Source of the DNA: JASFYU01 sp045046905
Lineage (GTDB): Bacteria; Bacteroidota; Bacteroidia; Flavobacteriales; Flavobacteriaceae
Direction of reading: 5' to 3'
DNA length: 24,201 nucleotides
Assembly (NCBI GenBank): GCA_045046905.1
Contig: JASFYU010000136.1
Location: forward strand, 1 to 24,201
In this document: positions 1 through 9,335 of the stretch, in pieces
How positions within the stretch are numbered: the stretch's first letter is position 1
How the letters are laid out: each line of letters opens with the position of its first letter
Position numbers and translations under genes: made by a program
Notes under the pieces: generated by a model
Database searches by the model: none
Told to the model about the DNA's origin: nothing
The model's input: only the letters and a program-made list of their open reading frames with translations

Positions 1-45
1 TATAGTTAAAATTTTTATATAAGAATCCTAAGTAAAAAACTTTTC

Positions 46-3000
46 ATGAATAAAAAAAGAATACTTTATTTTAATAAAAAGCCACCTTTTCTAGAACATT
101 TTCAGATTAACTATATTAATGGGAGGGCCTTTCATCTATTATTGGTTGTTACTGTTTTTTTTGGTCTCAGTAGAATGTTGCTGTCCTGTAAGGAAGGGGT
201 GCACTTAGAATCAAAAGGGGGACAAACTACAGGTATGGATGGGCTGCAGGTTCCAGAAGGTTTTATGATTGAAAAGGTAGTAGATTCTAATTTGATCGAA
301 TACCCTATGTTCGCTTCGTTTGATAATACCGGCAGGCTTTTTTTAAGTGAGTCAACAGGAGAGACATTATCAACGGAAGAGCACTTAAAAAAGCCGCCCT
401 ATCATATTCGACTGTTGGAAGACAAGGATGGAGATGGGGTCTTTGAGAAAAGTACCATTTTCGCTGATTCTCTCACGTATCCAAAAGGAGCCGTTTTCTA
501 TCAGGGCAGCCTGTATGTAGCTTCTGCACCTGACCTTTTAAAACTAACCGATACCAATGGTGATGGTGTTGCTGATAGCAGGGAAGTGCTTCTCACAGGA
601 TGGGTGTTAAACCATAATGCGGCTGCATTCGGAGGACCTTTTATAGGGCCAGATGGATGGCTGTACCTGACCGACGCGCGGCGTGGATTTGATATCACGA
701 CCAAAGAAGGCAAGGAACTCAAGGGTAAGGGAGCCCATATCTGGCGCTGTAAGCCAGACGGAACTGAGCTTGAACCAGTAAGCGGGGGAGGGTTTGATAA
801 CACGGTTGAATTGACCTTTATGCCCGGTGGAGAAACTATTGGCACGATGACCTATTTCACAGAACCTATGAATGGTTTCCGTGATGCAATTATGCACTGG
901 GTATATGGTGGCGTTTACCCCAAGCCACAGCAAGTGATTGAAGACGACAACCTGAAATTAACAGGAGATCTGATGCCGGTAATGACACAGTTGCCTCGTA
1001 TCTCTCATTCAGGGTTAATGAGGTATGAGAGTACAGCCTTTGGTTCTGATTTTAAAGGGAATCTCTTTAGCGCTCAATTTAATACCGGCCGCATAATGAG
1101 ACACATCATTTCACCTGTAGGTGCTACTTATCAAACAAAAGACGAGCCTTTTTTGACTTCGTCTAATCAGGATGTACATTTTACTGATGTTTTGGAAGAT
1201 GGTGATGGCAGTCTTTTAGTCGTAAATACCGGAGGATGGTTTATTGCAGGATGTCCACTTTCAGTAGTAGCTAAGAAGGATGTGAAGGGCGCTATTTATC
1301 GCATTAGAAAAATAGCTGCCAAAAAAGTTGAGGACCCCTGGGGCAGGAAATTAAATATTACTAAGATGGCTCCTGAAGAGTTGGTTCAATATGTAATGGA
1401 TTCGCGCCCAGCAGTGCGAAGACAAGCAATTGAACAATTAGTAATAGTCGGAGAACCTGCCATAAACGAAATCAAAAAAACACTTCTTTCCTATCAGGTT
1501 GAAGAGGTGCGCGCAGCAGCAGTATTTATGCTTTACAGGATCAACAGTCCAAATGCAATGGGGCTGATACGGGAAGCTATGGATGATAAAAGCACTATCG
1601 TACGTACAGCAGCAGCTAGGGTATTAGGATTGGCAAAAGATCCGCAATCAGTTATTAAATTAATGGACTTAGTTAAAAACGACAATGCACCCGTACGTCG
1701 CCAGGCTGCTACCGCTTTAGGTCAAATAGGCGATAAACAGTCTGTCAGTACTCTCGTAAAAGCATCGTCCAACCCAGATGACCGTTTTGTTGAGCATTCA
1801 ATCATTTATTCGTTGATTACGCTAAAGTCACCGAAACTGCTTGTTCAGGCCTTAACTGATACTTCTGTTACAATCCGCAAAGCAGCGCTAATAGCACTTG
1901 ACCAAATGGATGGCTCACCCTTAAAAAAGAATCAACTTGTACCATTTTTGAATAGTAATAATAAAGAATTACAACAAACGGGGATATGGGTAGCATTACA
2001 TCATCTTGATTGGGCAGATATCGTAGTAGACTTTCTCAAGAGGCATCTAGATGCTAAAAAACTTACGAAAGAGGAGGAATCTTCACTTAGTAATCTAATG
2101 ATAAAATTTAGTGCGGACGTTCAGATTCAAAATTACATCACAGCTCAACTGGCTAATAAAGATTTAGCGTTATCAAAAAAGTTATTATTAATAGATGTCA
2201 TCAATCATTCCGATGTTAGAGAATTTCCTGAGATCTGGATCAGGCAGCTTAGAAGTTTGCTTCGTAACCGTGATCATGAAATCCGTGCAGCCGTTTTGAA
2301 TTTGATTAAATCCCGTAGGATTCCAGTATTGAATAATGAATTGATTCAAATCGTAGAAGATCCAAAACTACCGACGGGCTTTAGGCTTAAAGCACTTAGT
2401 GCGCGATTGATGTCAACCGCTAATTTGTCCGAATCAGAATTTGAGATAATCTTAAAATATTTAAGCCACGAGAATGAATCGCCGGTCCGTCAAGAAACAG
2501 CACGTCTTTTGACCCAGGCTAAGCTGAGCGAATCTCAGTTGGTCACCCTGGCGAAAGAAGTTGTTGCAAACGCAGACGTTTTTCTTTTACCTGATCTGGT
2601 AAATGCTTATAAAGGAGGAAATAGTGAGGCAGCAGGAAATGCACTAATAACGGCATTACAGACCTCTAAAAATCGCCTAGAAAATCTATCTGCCCCTGAT
2701 ATGGAAAAGCTCTTTGAAACGTATCCAGCTTCTGTTCAGGCAGCTTCTGAATCATTACTAAATATTTTGAAAGAAAAGCAGGCATTAAGACTTGAAGAGC
2801 TGGAAAAATTACAATCACAACTTAAACGAGGGGATGTAGCAGTTGGAAGAACAATTTTCTTTAGCAAAGGTATTTGCATGAGTTGTCATGCTGTGAGTGG
2901 CAAGGGTGGAGATTTTGGACCTGACCTCTCCAATATAGGAGAGATCCGTTCACGCCATGATATTCTAGAAGCGAGTATGTATCCAAGCGCAAGTTTTGCG

Positions 3001-3270
3001 CGTGAATACGAAACCTCCAAATTAGTAACAAAGAGTACATCATATCTCGGCATTATTAGGGAACAACTACCTGATGTAATTATTATATCAATAGGGCCAG
3101 GGTCCAAAATACGGGTTCCGAGAAATGAAATTGTATCCATAGAACCAGAAAGAGTATCAATGATGCCTCCTGGACTACTTAAATCATTAAGTATCCAAGA
3201 AATATCAGACCTGATGGCTTATCTTGAATCACTTCCTACCGGATTAGGACAAATAAAAAGCCACGAATAA
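46..3270 (+). CDS. PVC-type membrane-bound dehydrogenase-like lipoprotein (propeller, HEAT repeats, cytochrome c)
   Basis: A 1074-residue exported protein. The N-terminus has a basic stretch, a hydrophobic segment (about residues 28-44) and a lipobox LLSC with Cys48, so it is probably a lipoprotein. Residues about 65-430 resemble the beta-propeller of the PVC 'membrane-bound dehydrogenase' family (start EGFMIEKVV, Ca-loop-like DKDGDG near 126 and DTNGDG near 169). Residues about 445-900 are alpha-helical HEAT-like repeats (for example AVRRQAIEQL and IVRTAAARVLGLA). A C-terminal cytochrome c domain has the heme motif CMSCH at 944-948, followed by GGDFGPDLSNIG. This order is standard for the family, usually thought to be periplasmic redox or sugar-binding proteins; the substrate is unknown. 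Only 45 bases lie upstream, so earlier operon members cannot be excluded. It has two relatives downstream, one intact with another domain order and one a pseudogene. Confidence 0.9.
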   Translation: MNKKRILYFNKKPPFLEHFQINYINGRAFHLLLVVTVFFGLSRMLLSCKEGVHLESKGGQTTGMDGLQVPEGFMIEKVVDSNLIEYPMFASFDNTGRLFLSESTGETLSTEEHLKKPPYHIRLLEDKDGDGVFEKSTIFADSLTYPKGAVFYQGSLYVASAPDLLKLTDTNGDGVADSREVLLTGWVLNHNAAAFGGPFIGPDGWLYLTDARRGFDITTKEGKELKGKGAHIWRCKPDGTELEPVSGGGFDNTVELTFMPGGETIGTMTYFTEPMNGFRDAIMHWVYGGVYPKPQQVIEDDNLKLTGDLMPVMTQLPRISHSGLMRYESTAFGSDFKGNLFSAQFNTGRIMRHIISPVGATYQTKDEPFLTSSNQDVHFTDVLEDGDGSLLVVNTGGWFIAGCPLSVVAKKDVKGAIYRIRKIAAKKVEDPWGRKLNITKMAPEELVQYVMDSRPAVRRQAIEQLVIVGEPAINEIKKTLLSYQVEEVRAAAVFMLYRINSPNAMGLIREAMDDKSTIVRTAAARVLGLAKDPQSVIKLMDLVKNDNAPVRRQAATALGQIGDKQSVSTLVKASSNPDDRFVEHSIIYSLITLKSPKLLVQALTDTSVTIRKAALIALDQMDGSPLKKNQLVPFLNSNNKELQQTGIWVALHHLDWADIVVDFLKRHLDAKKLTKEEESSLSNLMIKFSADVQIQNYITAQLANKDLALSKKLLLIDVINHSDVREFPEIWIRQLRSLLRNRDHEIRAAVLNLIKSRRIPVLNNELIQIVEDPKLPTGFRLKALSARLMSTANLSESEFEIILKYLSHENESPVRQETARLLTQAKLSESQLVTLAKEVVANADVFLLPDLVNAYKGGNSEAAGNALITALQTSKNRLENLSAPDMEKLFETYPASVQAASESLLNILKEKQALRLEELEKLQSQLKRGDVAVGRTIFFSKGICMSCHAVSGKGGDFGPDLSNIGEIRSRHDILEASMYPSASFAREYETSKLVTKSTSYLGIIREQLPDVIIISIGPGSKIRVPRNEIVSIEPERVSMMPPGLLKSLSIQEISDLMAYLESLPTGLGQIKSHE

Positions 3271-3374
3271 AAGGGACCAGCTCATTGTTAGCCGTTCTTT
3301 TTTTTCGGATGCTCTATATTTGGCTGTCATTGATTGTTTAATATTTAGTTTAACCAAAAAATAAAGATTTAAAA

Positions 3375-4742
3375 ATGAAAAAAATCATCCTTGTAATCCT
3401 CGCGGGTGTTTGTATTGTGACTGGAGGAATTGATAGTGTATTTGCACAATCTACTCAGCCGCAAAAAAATACCATCTCCCTTTTTAATGGAAAAAATCTT
3501 GACGGGTGGTACACCTTCATAAAAGACCGCGGAAGGGATAGTGATCCTAAAAATGTATTTACAGTAAAAAACGGTATTCTAAATATTTCAGGTGAAGAGT
3601 GGGGCTGCATCACTACCAATAAAGAATATAGTAATTACAAGCTGGTAGTTGAGTATAAGTGGGGCACCAAAACTCTTGGATCACGTGCAGATAAGGCCCG
3701 TGATAGTGGTATTCTATTTCATTCAAAAGGAGCTGATGGCGGCTATTCGGGCACCTGGATGCATTCTGTCGAATGCAATGTAATCGAGGGTGGTACAGGT
3801 GACTTTATAGTTGTTGGTGATGGAAGCAATGACTTTTTACTAACCAGTTCTGTAGCTCCTGAAAAGCAAAATGGATCGTATATCTATCAATCCGGAGGAG
3901 AGCCGGTAACTGTAAACAGCGGAAGGATCAACTGGAATGGGCGTGATCTCAATTGGAAGGATGAGAAAGGCTTTAGAGGTGCCAATGATATGGAAAATCC
4001 TATCGGAGAGTGGAATAGGTTAGAATGCATTGTAAATGGCCGTGAAATAACTATTTATCTTAATGGAGCATTGGTAAATCATGCCCTATTTTCCAGACCC
4101 GATAAAGGGCGCATTCAAATACAATCAGAAGGCGCAGAAATATTTTACCGTAGAGTTGATCTCACACCACTACCGGTATCTTCCTCCTATATTCCCCAAG
4201 GATACAAAAGTATTTTTAATGGAAAAGATTTTTCTGGATGGGAAATCCATGGAACAGAAAAGTGGTACGTTACTAATGGCGCGTTAATTTGTGAAAGTGG
4301 TCCGGATAAAAAATATGGATATCTTTCAACAGATAAAGTTTATAAAGATTTCATACTTGATCTTGATTTCAAACAGGAAGCAGACGGTAATAGTGGGGTA
4401 TTTGTTCGTTCCGATATCACGGGGACAGCTATTACAGGATGGCAGGTAGAGGTGGCACCCTTGAACTTACATACCGGCGGCGTTTATGAAGCAGGCACGG
4501 ATGGCCGTGGATGGTTGATACAACCCAGCCCGGAGATTGAAAAAGTACTAAAACAAGGCGAATGGAATCATATGCGTATCAAAGTAGTAGGAGATGAAAT
4601 AACATCTTGGCTTAATGGGATACAAATGGTACATCTTAAAGATGCTAAGTTTGGGTTAGGAAAAGGATCTATCGCTCTGCAGATTCATAGTGGTGGCGGC
4701 ATCAAAGTACGATGGAAAGATGTATACATCAAGGAATTATAA
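3375..4742 (+). CDS. Secreted tandem DUF1080 protein (3-keto-disaccharide hydrolase family)
   Basis: A 455-residue protein with a Sec signal peptide ending near SVFAQ (residues 21-25). It carries two copies of the DUF1080 fold (Pfam name 3keto-disac_hyd, a concanavalin-like beta sandwich): about 33-265, starting ISLFNGKNLDGWYTF, and about 277-455, starting YKSIFNGKDFSGWEIHG. Each copy has the usual late motif for this fold (EWNRLECIVNGREITIYLNG and EWNHMRIKVVGDEITSWLNG). Family knowledge: DUF1080 members hydrolyse 3-keto-glycosides or bind sugars, often next to Gfo/Idh/MocA oxidoreductases, which is also the context here. Single-domain members are about 200-250 residues, so this is a duplication. 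The first copy has an extra segment near 140-190, so the two may differ in function. A 104-bp gap follows the upstream cytochrome gene, in the same direction. Confidence 0.88.
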   Translation: MKKIILVILAGVCIVTGGIDSVFAQSTQPQKNTISLFNGKNLDGWYTFIKDRGRDSDPKNVFTVKNGILNISGEEWGCITTNKEYSNYKLVVEYKWGTKTLGSRADKARDSGILFHSKGADGGYSGTWMHSVECNVIEGGTGDFIVVGDGSNDFLLTSSVAPEKQNGSYIYQSGGEPVTVNSGRINWNGRDLNWKDEKGFRGANDMENPIGEWNRLECIVNGREITIYLNGALVNHALFSRPDKGRIQIQSEGAEIFYRRVDLTPLPVSSSYIPQGYKSIFNGKDFSGWEIHGTEKWYVTNGALICESGPDKKYGYLSTDKVYKDFILDLDFKQEADGNSGVFVRSDITGTAITGWQVEVAPLNLHTGGVYEAGTDGRGWLIQPSPEIEKVLKQGEWNHMRIKVVGDEITSWLNGIQMVHLKDAKFGLGKGSIALQIHSGGGIKVRWKDVYIKEL

Positions 4743-4866
4743 ATGGTAGCCGGAACCTAAGTACAGCCTGCTGTTATCACATATCTGATTGATGACTGAG
4801 TTGTGACTAGTAATTATAAATCATTATAAGGCTAATGTATTAACTATTAAAATCCCATTCACTTTT

Positions 4867-6147
4867 ATGCAAACAAAACTCAAGGTTAAACTCAGTTCTT
4901 TCATGTTCCTACAGTATTTTATCTGGGGTTCGTGGTACGTAAGTATGGCAACCTATCTAAGCAAAACACTTCAGTTTGAAGGTGCACAAATTGGCTTTGC
5001 TTATGGAGCATTTGCAATAGGGGCAATGATTTCACCATTTTTTGTAGGCTTGATTGCAGACCGATATTTCCCCTCGGAAAAAATATTGTCCTTTCTCGGT
5101 ATCATTGGTGGTTTTCTGTTATTCATACTTCCACATGCAACAACGTTTGGCTCCTTTTACCCCTTGTTAATTATTTATTGTGCTACTTTTGTTCCAACGC
5201 TTGCCCTGGGCACTTCCTTATCGCTTCACCATCTTACTAATCCTAAGCAAGATCTTCCTATCGTTAAAGCTTTTTCTGCCGTCGGATTTATTGCAGGAGG
5301 TATAACCTTAAGCATCGTATTTGAAGCTGAGCAATCTGCTACACAGTTCTACATTGCAGGAACAGCCTCCTTAGTACTTGGTTTATTCTCCCTTATATTG
5401 CCACACACCCCTCCGAAGAAGACAGGTAAAGATGTACAGCTCCGTGATGTTTTAGGTCTAGATGCCTTGGCACTTTTGAAAAAACCTTCCTTTGCAATTT
5501 TTATTATATGTATGTTTCTAATTTGCATACCTCTCTATTTCTATTTTGTCAACATGAATTTGTACGTCACCGAATTAGGTTGGAAATATACAGTTGCAAA
5601 AATGTCATTAGCGCAGGTGTCCGATTTTATATTTCTACTTTTGCTGCCATTAATATTGAGGTATTTTGGCTATAAGAAAACTATCGCGATTGGTATCATC
5701 GCCTGGGCTGCACGATATTTTCTACTGGCAGGCAGCGTTGATTCTATCTCAATGCAGACAACCTTTGTTTACATTGCAATTTTGCTTCATGGAGTCTGCT
5801 ACGATTTTATATTCATTACCGGACAACTCTATGTAGATAGCGAGGCGAATGAACGGATACGAGGTGCGGCTCAGGGTTTATTCGCATTTATTCTTTGGGG
5901 TTTAGGTGCATTTGTAGGCACTCAGATGGCTGGTATATTTTTAGCATCGCATACATTAAGTACACCGGTTGGTAGTATGGCTCATGACTGGCAGGGTATC
6001 TGGATCTATCCGGCCTGGGGAGCAGTTATTGTGCTACTAATTTTCATGATCTTTTTTCGTGAACCAAAAAATAAAATCATGCCGTCTGTAATAACAGGGC
6101 AAAAAGAGGAAAGTATGGAAATGCCCTTAAAGAAAGATAGATTATAA
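4867..6147 (+). CDS. MFS permease, nucleoside:H+ symporter (NupG/XapB-like) family
   Basis: A 426-residue integral membrane protein with about twelve hydrophobic segments spread over residues 10-400, the size expected for a major facilitator. The start (FLQYFIWGSWYVSMATYL) and the SPFFVGLIADRYF loop between TM2 and TM3 are typical of the nucleoside:H+ symporter family. In Bacteroidota and Planctomycetes this family is often found beside Gfo/Idh/MocA oxidoreductases and sugar-catabolic genes and is thought to import sugars or sugar derivatives, so a nucleoside substrate should not be assumed. The C-terminal tail after residue 400 is charged and cytoplasmic. No clear Shine-Dalgarno precedes the ATG, which is normal in Bacteroidota. 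It lies 124 bp after the DUF1080 gene and 259 bp before a cytoplasmic oxidoreductase that could act on its substrate. Confidence 0.85.
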   Translation: MQTKLKVKLSSFMFLQYFIWGSWYVSMATYLSKTLQFEGAQIGFAYGAFAIGAMISPFFVGLIADRYFPSEKILSFLGIIGGFLLFILPHATTFGSFYPLLIIYCATFVPTLALGTSLSLHHLTNPKQDLPIVKAFSAVGFIAGGITLSIVFEAEQSATQFYIAGTASLVLGLFSLILPHTPPKKTGKDVQLRDVLGLDALALLKKPSFAIFIICMFLICIPLYFYFVNMNLYVTELGWKYTVAKMSLAQVSDFIFLLLLPLILRYFGYKKTIAIGIIAWAARYFLLAGSVDSISMQTTFVYIAILLHGVCYDFIFITGQLYVDSEANERIRGAAQGLFAFILWGLGAFVGTQMAGIFLASHTLSTPVGSMAHDWQGIWIYPAWGAVIVLLIFMIFFREPKNKIMPSVITGQKEESMEMPLKKDRL

Positions 6148-6406
6148 AGATTCTGGAATTAAATTAATTCCTTCAGTGACAAAATAATGTTAAGATCCTT
6201 TCAGTCTACACTGAGAAGTATTGGCTGATTTCCGATGAAGTTGCTGAATTCATATTGCCAATGTTCAAGTCTCCTGCCTGTTAAATAATGTGAAGCGTTG
6301 TAATAAAAAAAAAGGAAGTAGGTAGAAGAATACAAATTAAAAGATGGATTATAATTAGTTCGAATGGCTTAATAATAATCTAATCGTTCGCTTAATAAAA
6401 TAGATA

Positions 6407-7432
6407 ATGAAAAAACTAAATGTTGGAATTATTGGATATGGATGGGTTGCTACCGCACACATTAAAACTATTAACATGGGTGATCTTGCACAAGTAACCT
6501 CTATATATTCCTCACGGGAATTAGATAATGAAAAATTAAGCCGGGAGTGGGGTTCTGAGATAATATCTTATACTGATTTGGATAAGATGCTAAGTGATAA
6601 AAAAATAGATGTTGTGTCTATTTGTAGTTATTCATCTCAACATAAAGATCATGCGATTGCTGCTGCTAAGGCGGGAAAGCATATTATATTAGAAAAACCA
6701 ATGGCCCTCTCCTGGAATGATTGCCTAGCTGTGAAGGATGCAGTAGAAAAAGCAAACGTAAAATTCTGCATTGGATTTGAATTAAGATATTCTAACCAGT
6801 CATTATCCACAAAGGCAATTATTGACCAGGGATTAATCGGGGATTTGCACTATGGGGAGATAGATTATTTTCATGGAATTGGACCGTGGTATAGGCAATT
6901 TGACTGGAATGCAAAGAAAAATGGTGGTGGAAGTTCATTATTAACTGCAGGCTGTCATGCCCTGGATGCTCTTCTTCTATATATGGGAAGTGATGTGAAA
7001 GAAGTAACGAGCTATGAGACTACATCAAAGAGTAAAATCTTTGAGCCTTATGAGTATGCAACTACAAGTGTAACAATATTAAAATTTGAAAGTGGAAAAA
7101 TTGCAAAATGTGCCGTAAGTGTAGATTGCCTGCAGCCGTATTATTTTCATACTCATCTTTTTGGGAGCGAAGGCAGCCTTTTAGATAACAAACTTCATTC
7201 AGAAAAGCTTAAATCAGATAAGACTAAATGGAGTCAGTTGTCAATGCAAATGTTGGATTCAGGAGATGTAGAAGATCATCCTTATAAACTTCAGTTTGAC
7301 ACTTTTTTTGAATCAATTCAGAATGATAGTGTAATGCCCTTGACGGGATTGAAAGAAGCACTAAAGACACATGAAATTATTTTCGCGGCCGATAAGTCTG
7401 CTGCAACTGGTGAAAGTGTAAAATTATATTGA
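6407..7432 (+). CDS. Gfo/Idh/MocA family oxidoreductase, cytoplasmic
   Basis: A 341-residue NAD(P)-dependent sugar or cyclitol dehydrogenase-type protein. The N-terminal Rossmann fold begins VGIIGYGWVATAHIK, the EKP motif (residues 96-98) supplies the conserved catalytic Lys97, and the C-terminal substrate domain carries TAGCHALDALL with His184 and Asp187 at the usual catalytic positions. There is no signal peptide, so it should act in the cytoplasm, unlike the exported relative at 9336-10367. Length is normal for the family. Substrate is not predictable; members oxidise inositols, glucose, glucose-fructose, and also C3 of glycosides. It follows the permease, separated by a 259-bp gene-free stretch, so it may have its own promoter. 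The downstream neighbour is an insertion-sequence remnant on the other strand, which probably ends this gene cluster. Confidence 0.87.
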   Translation: MKKLNVGIIGYGWVATAHIKTINMGDLAQVTSIYSSRELDNEKLSREWGSEIISYTDLDKMLSDKKIDVVSICSYSSQHKDHAIAAAKAGKHIILEKPMALSWNDCLAVKDAVEKANVKFCIGFELRYSNQSLSTKAIIDQGLIGDLHYGEIDYFHGIGPWYRQFDWNAKKNGGGSSLLTAGCHALDALLLYMGSDVKEVTSYETTSKSKIFEPYEYATTSVTILKFESGKIAKCAVSVDCLQPYYFHTHLFGSEGSLLDNKLHSEKLKSDKTKWSQLSMQMLDSGDVEDHPYKLQFDTFFESIQNDSVMPLTGLKEALKTHEIIFAADKSAATGESVKLY

Positions 7433-7530
7433 TTTAAAAACATCAATGTGGAAGTCAGATTGAATTTATACTAAACCTGCACTTGATGGTGAAAAGAACT
7501 GAAATTATTTAAATGTATAGAGGTCCTTAG

Positions 7531-7835
7531 TTAAGAACATACTACATCACTTTGATTGATTTTATCAGTATCAACCATTCTTGTAATCAAAATACTAAAT
7601 ATTGTTTCTTTATTCTACGACCTGTTTATTCTAAAGCAACATTCATTGAAATATAGATTGATATTAAAATCACTCACCCCTGAATAGGTTGTTCTTATCC
7701 ACGATTTAATTTGATGAATCTCGTATATAACGCTTTGAAATTATGGCCGTTGTTACTTTCTATTTGAGTACTATTAAAAGCCTTTACAATTGGTCTATAT
7801 CCTCTCCATTTATCGGTAGTTACTTTTGCATACCT
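7531..7835 (-). pseudogene. IS1595-family transposase C-terminal remnant
   Basis: The minus strand of this gap encodes the end of an ISXO2-like DDE transposase. From 7835 downwards one frame reads KVTTDKWRGYRPIVKAF and then TQIESNNGHNFKALYTR, matching the Asp-containing and N-E/S-N motifs of IS1595-group enzymes as found in Bacteroidota. After about 7704 the frame shifts and continues SWIRTTYSGVSDFNIN and LYFNECCFRINRS. A stop codon (TAG) then interrupts it, and the same frame goes on NKETIFSILITRMV to a terminal TAA at 7531-7533. Upstream of 7835 the similarity ends, so the N-terminal two thirds and one IS end are missing. At least one frameshift and one nonsense codon make it dead. The family assignment is from memory of family motifs, not a search. 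Confidence 0.75.
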
Positions 7836-7896
7836 ACTACTATTATTACTGAAAATGTATTGTAATATAGAATAGCTTAAAATAATTCAATTATTA

Positions 7897-7908
7897 ATTA
7901 AGGAGATT
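7897..7908 (+). promoter_or_regulatory. Strong Shine-Dalgarno before the enolase-superfamily gene
   Basis: The sequence TAAGGAGATT directly precedes the ATG at 7909, with AAGGAG about five bases from the start codon. Good purine-rich ribosome sites are uncommon in Bacteroidota and almost absent from the other genes here. This one supports the chosen start, which also places the twin-arginine motif at residues 9-10. Confidence 0.6.
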
Positions 7909-9312
7909 ATGAATTCAAACCCTAAAAACAGCCGAAGAAATTTTGTTAAAAACATGACAATTCTTTCAGGTGCAATAACCACAGGAATACCAACTTTTAT
8001 GACAGCGCAATTAAATAATAATTTAAAAAAACAATTGATAATCGATTCAGGAGAACTTGCATTTGAAAGAGAGCCATTAATCCATTCTTATGGGTTTAAA
8101 GGAGGTTATATAACTCGATTATGGCAAGTTATATCAAAACTAAATGATGCATCAGGGAATAGTGCTATTGGATTGGGTGTTCAAAGCCCTTTGTGGTCCG
8201 ATTCAAGAGTCGCATCCGCCTGGGGTGAAAGTGGAAGTAGTGCTCTAATGTATAATCTCAGCAGCAGAGCCATTCAATTAATAAATGGGCAAAGTTTTGC
8301 ATCACCGATTGAAATGATCGATAATATATTGGATGAGGTCCTAAAATATGGTGCAAAAATAACCAACACGCCTGATTTACGAAAAACTTTTGCTCTAAAT
8401 GCTTTAGTATCTATAGATAATGCCGCCTGGTTATTGTATGCCAAACAAAACGGATTCACATCTTTTGATGATTTGGTTCCGAATGAGTATAAAAAAGGGC
8501 TCTCCTATAAGAATACCAAAGTAGCCAGTGTGCCCGCTATTTCGTACTCTACCTCCGAATCAGAGATTGCCAAGTTAGGCGATATAGGTTATTATGTTAT
8601 AAAAATAAAAATAGGTTCGCCAGGGTCTCAACAAGAAATGCTAGAAAAAGACATGCAGAGAATGAGTCTCATTCACAAAAAATTAGCTAATGTACGACCT
8701 GAGAATTCGCCCACTGGAAAAATTCTATACTATTTAGATGCCAATGGTCGCTACCAATCAAAAGATACTTTGATGCGCTATTTAGATCATTGTAAAAAAT
8801 TAGGGGCATTTGAACAATTATTGATTGTTGAGGAACCATTTCCTGAAAATCTAAAAGTAGATGTATCAGATATTGAGGTAAAACTGGCGGCAGATGAAAG
8901 TGCCCATACAGATAAAGATGCTTTAGAAAGAATAGAAATGGGTTATTCGGCCATAGCCTTAAAGCCAATAGCCAAAACCCTGAGCATGACCATGAAAATA
9001 GTAAAAGTGGCACATGAGCATAATATTCCTTGTTTGTGCGCAGATCTTACGGTAAACCCTGTCTTGGTAGATTGGAATAAATCTATTGCGGCCCGACTTG
9101 CCCCACTACCGGGCTTAGAAGATGGTCTATTAGAAACCAATGGTGCCCAAAATTATAAAAACTGGAACACTATGGTCGGATACCACCCCAAGGGCAAGGC
9201 TTCATGGAACAAACCCGTAAATGGTATTTTCAATCTAAACAAAAACTTTTATTCCGAAAGTGCCGGCCTATTTTTGCCCTTAGATCATTATGCCGACTTG
9301 TTTCAACATTAG
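7909..9312 (+). CDS. Tat-exported enolase-superfamily enzyme (mandelate racemase/MLE-like)
   Basis: A 467-residue protein with a twin-arginine signal (SRRNFVKN, Arg9-Arg10, then a hydrophobic stretch to about residue 33). The C-terminal TIM-barrel shows the enolase-superfamily acid/base and metal residues: KIK with Lys232 and Lys234, Asp277 in LDANGRY, Glu308/Glu309 in VEEPFPE, Asp329-Glu330 in ADES, and Lys352 in ALKPIAK. The K-x-K plus later Lys pattern is that of the muconate lactonising enzyme/dipeptide epimerase subgroup rather than the His-dependent mandelate racemase subgroup, so proton transfer, cycloisomerisation, epimerisation or dehydration of an acid substrate is expected. Length is about 100 residues above the usual 350-400, partly because of the signal and an extended C-terminus (about 400-467). 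Export by Tat of an enolase-superfamily enzyme is unusual. It is first in a likely operon; a Gfo/Idh/MocA gene starts 23 bp after it. Confidence 0.82.
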   Translation: MNSNPKNSRRNFVKNMTILSGAITTGIPTFMTAQLNNNLKKQLIIDSGELAFEREPLIHSYGFKGGYITRLWQVISKLNDASGNSAIGLGVQSPLWSDSRVASAWGESGSSALMYNLSSRAIQLINGQSFASPIEMIDNILDEVLKYGAKITNTPDLRKTFALNALVSIDNAAWLLYAKQNGFTSFDDLVPNEYKKGLSYKNTKVASVPAISYSTSESEIAKLGDIGYYVIKIKIGSPGSQQEMLEKDMQRMSLIHKKLANVRPENSPTGKILYYLDANGRYQSKDTLMRYLDHCKKLGAFEQLLIVEEPFPENLKVDVSDIEVKLAADESAHTDKDALERIEMGYSAIALKPIAKTLSMTMKIVKVAHEHNIPCLCADLTVNPVLVDWNKSIAARLAPLPGLEDGLLETNGAQNYKNWNTMVGYHPKGKASWNKPVNGIFNLNKNFYSESAGLFLPLDHYADLFQH

Positions 9313-9335
9313 AATTTTAAAAAAATGAAATCCCT

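Larger units (their letters stand above)
7433..7908. other. Intergenic stretch with IS remnant
   Basis: This 476-bp gap contains no intact gene. Most of it (7531-7835) is the transposase remnant listed separately. The last 70 bases are AT-rich leader for the next gene and end with a strong AAGGAG five bases before its ATG. I see no convincing inverted repeats marking the ends of the former element. Confidence 0.7.

Noticed and set aside
6155..6171. Palindrome GGAATTAAATTAATTCC after the permease gene
   Set aside because: AT-rich, short, no following T run; not convincing as terminator or operator.
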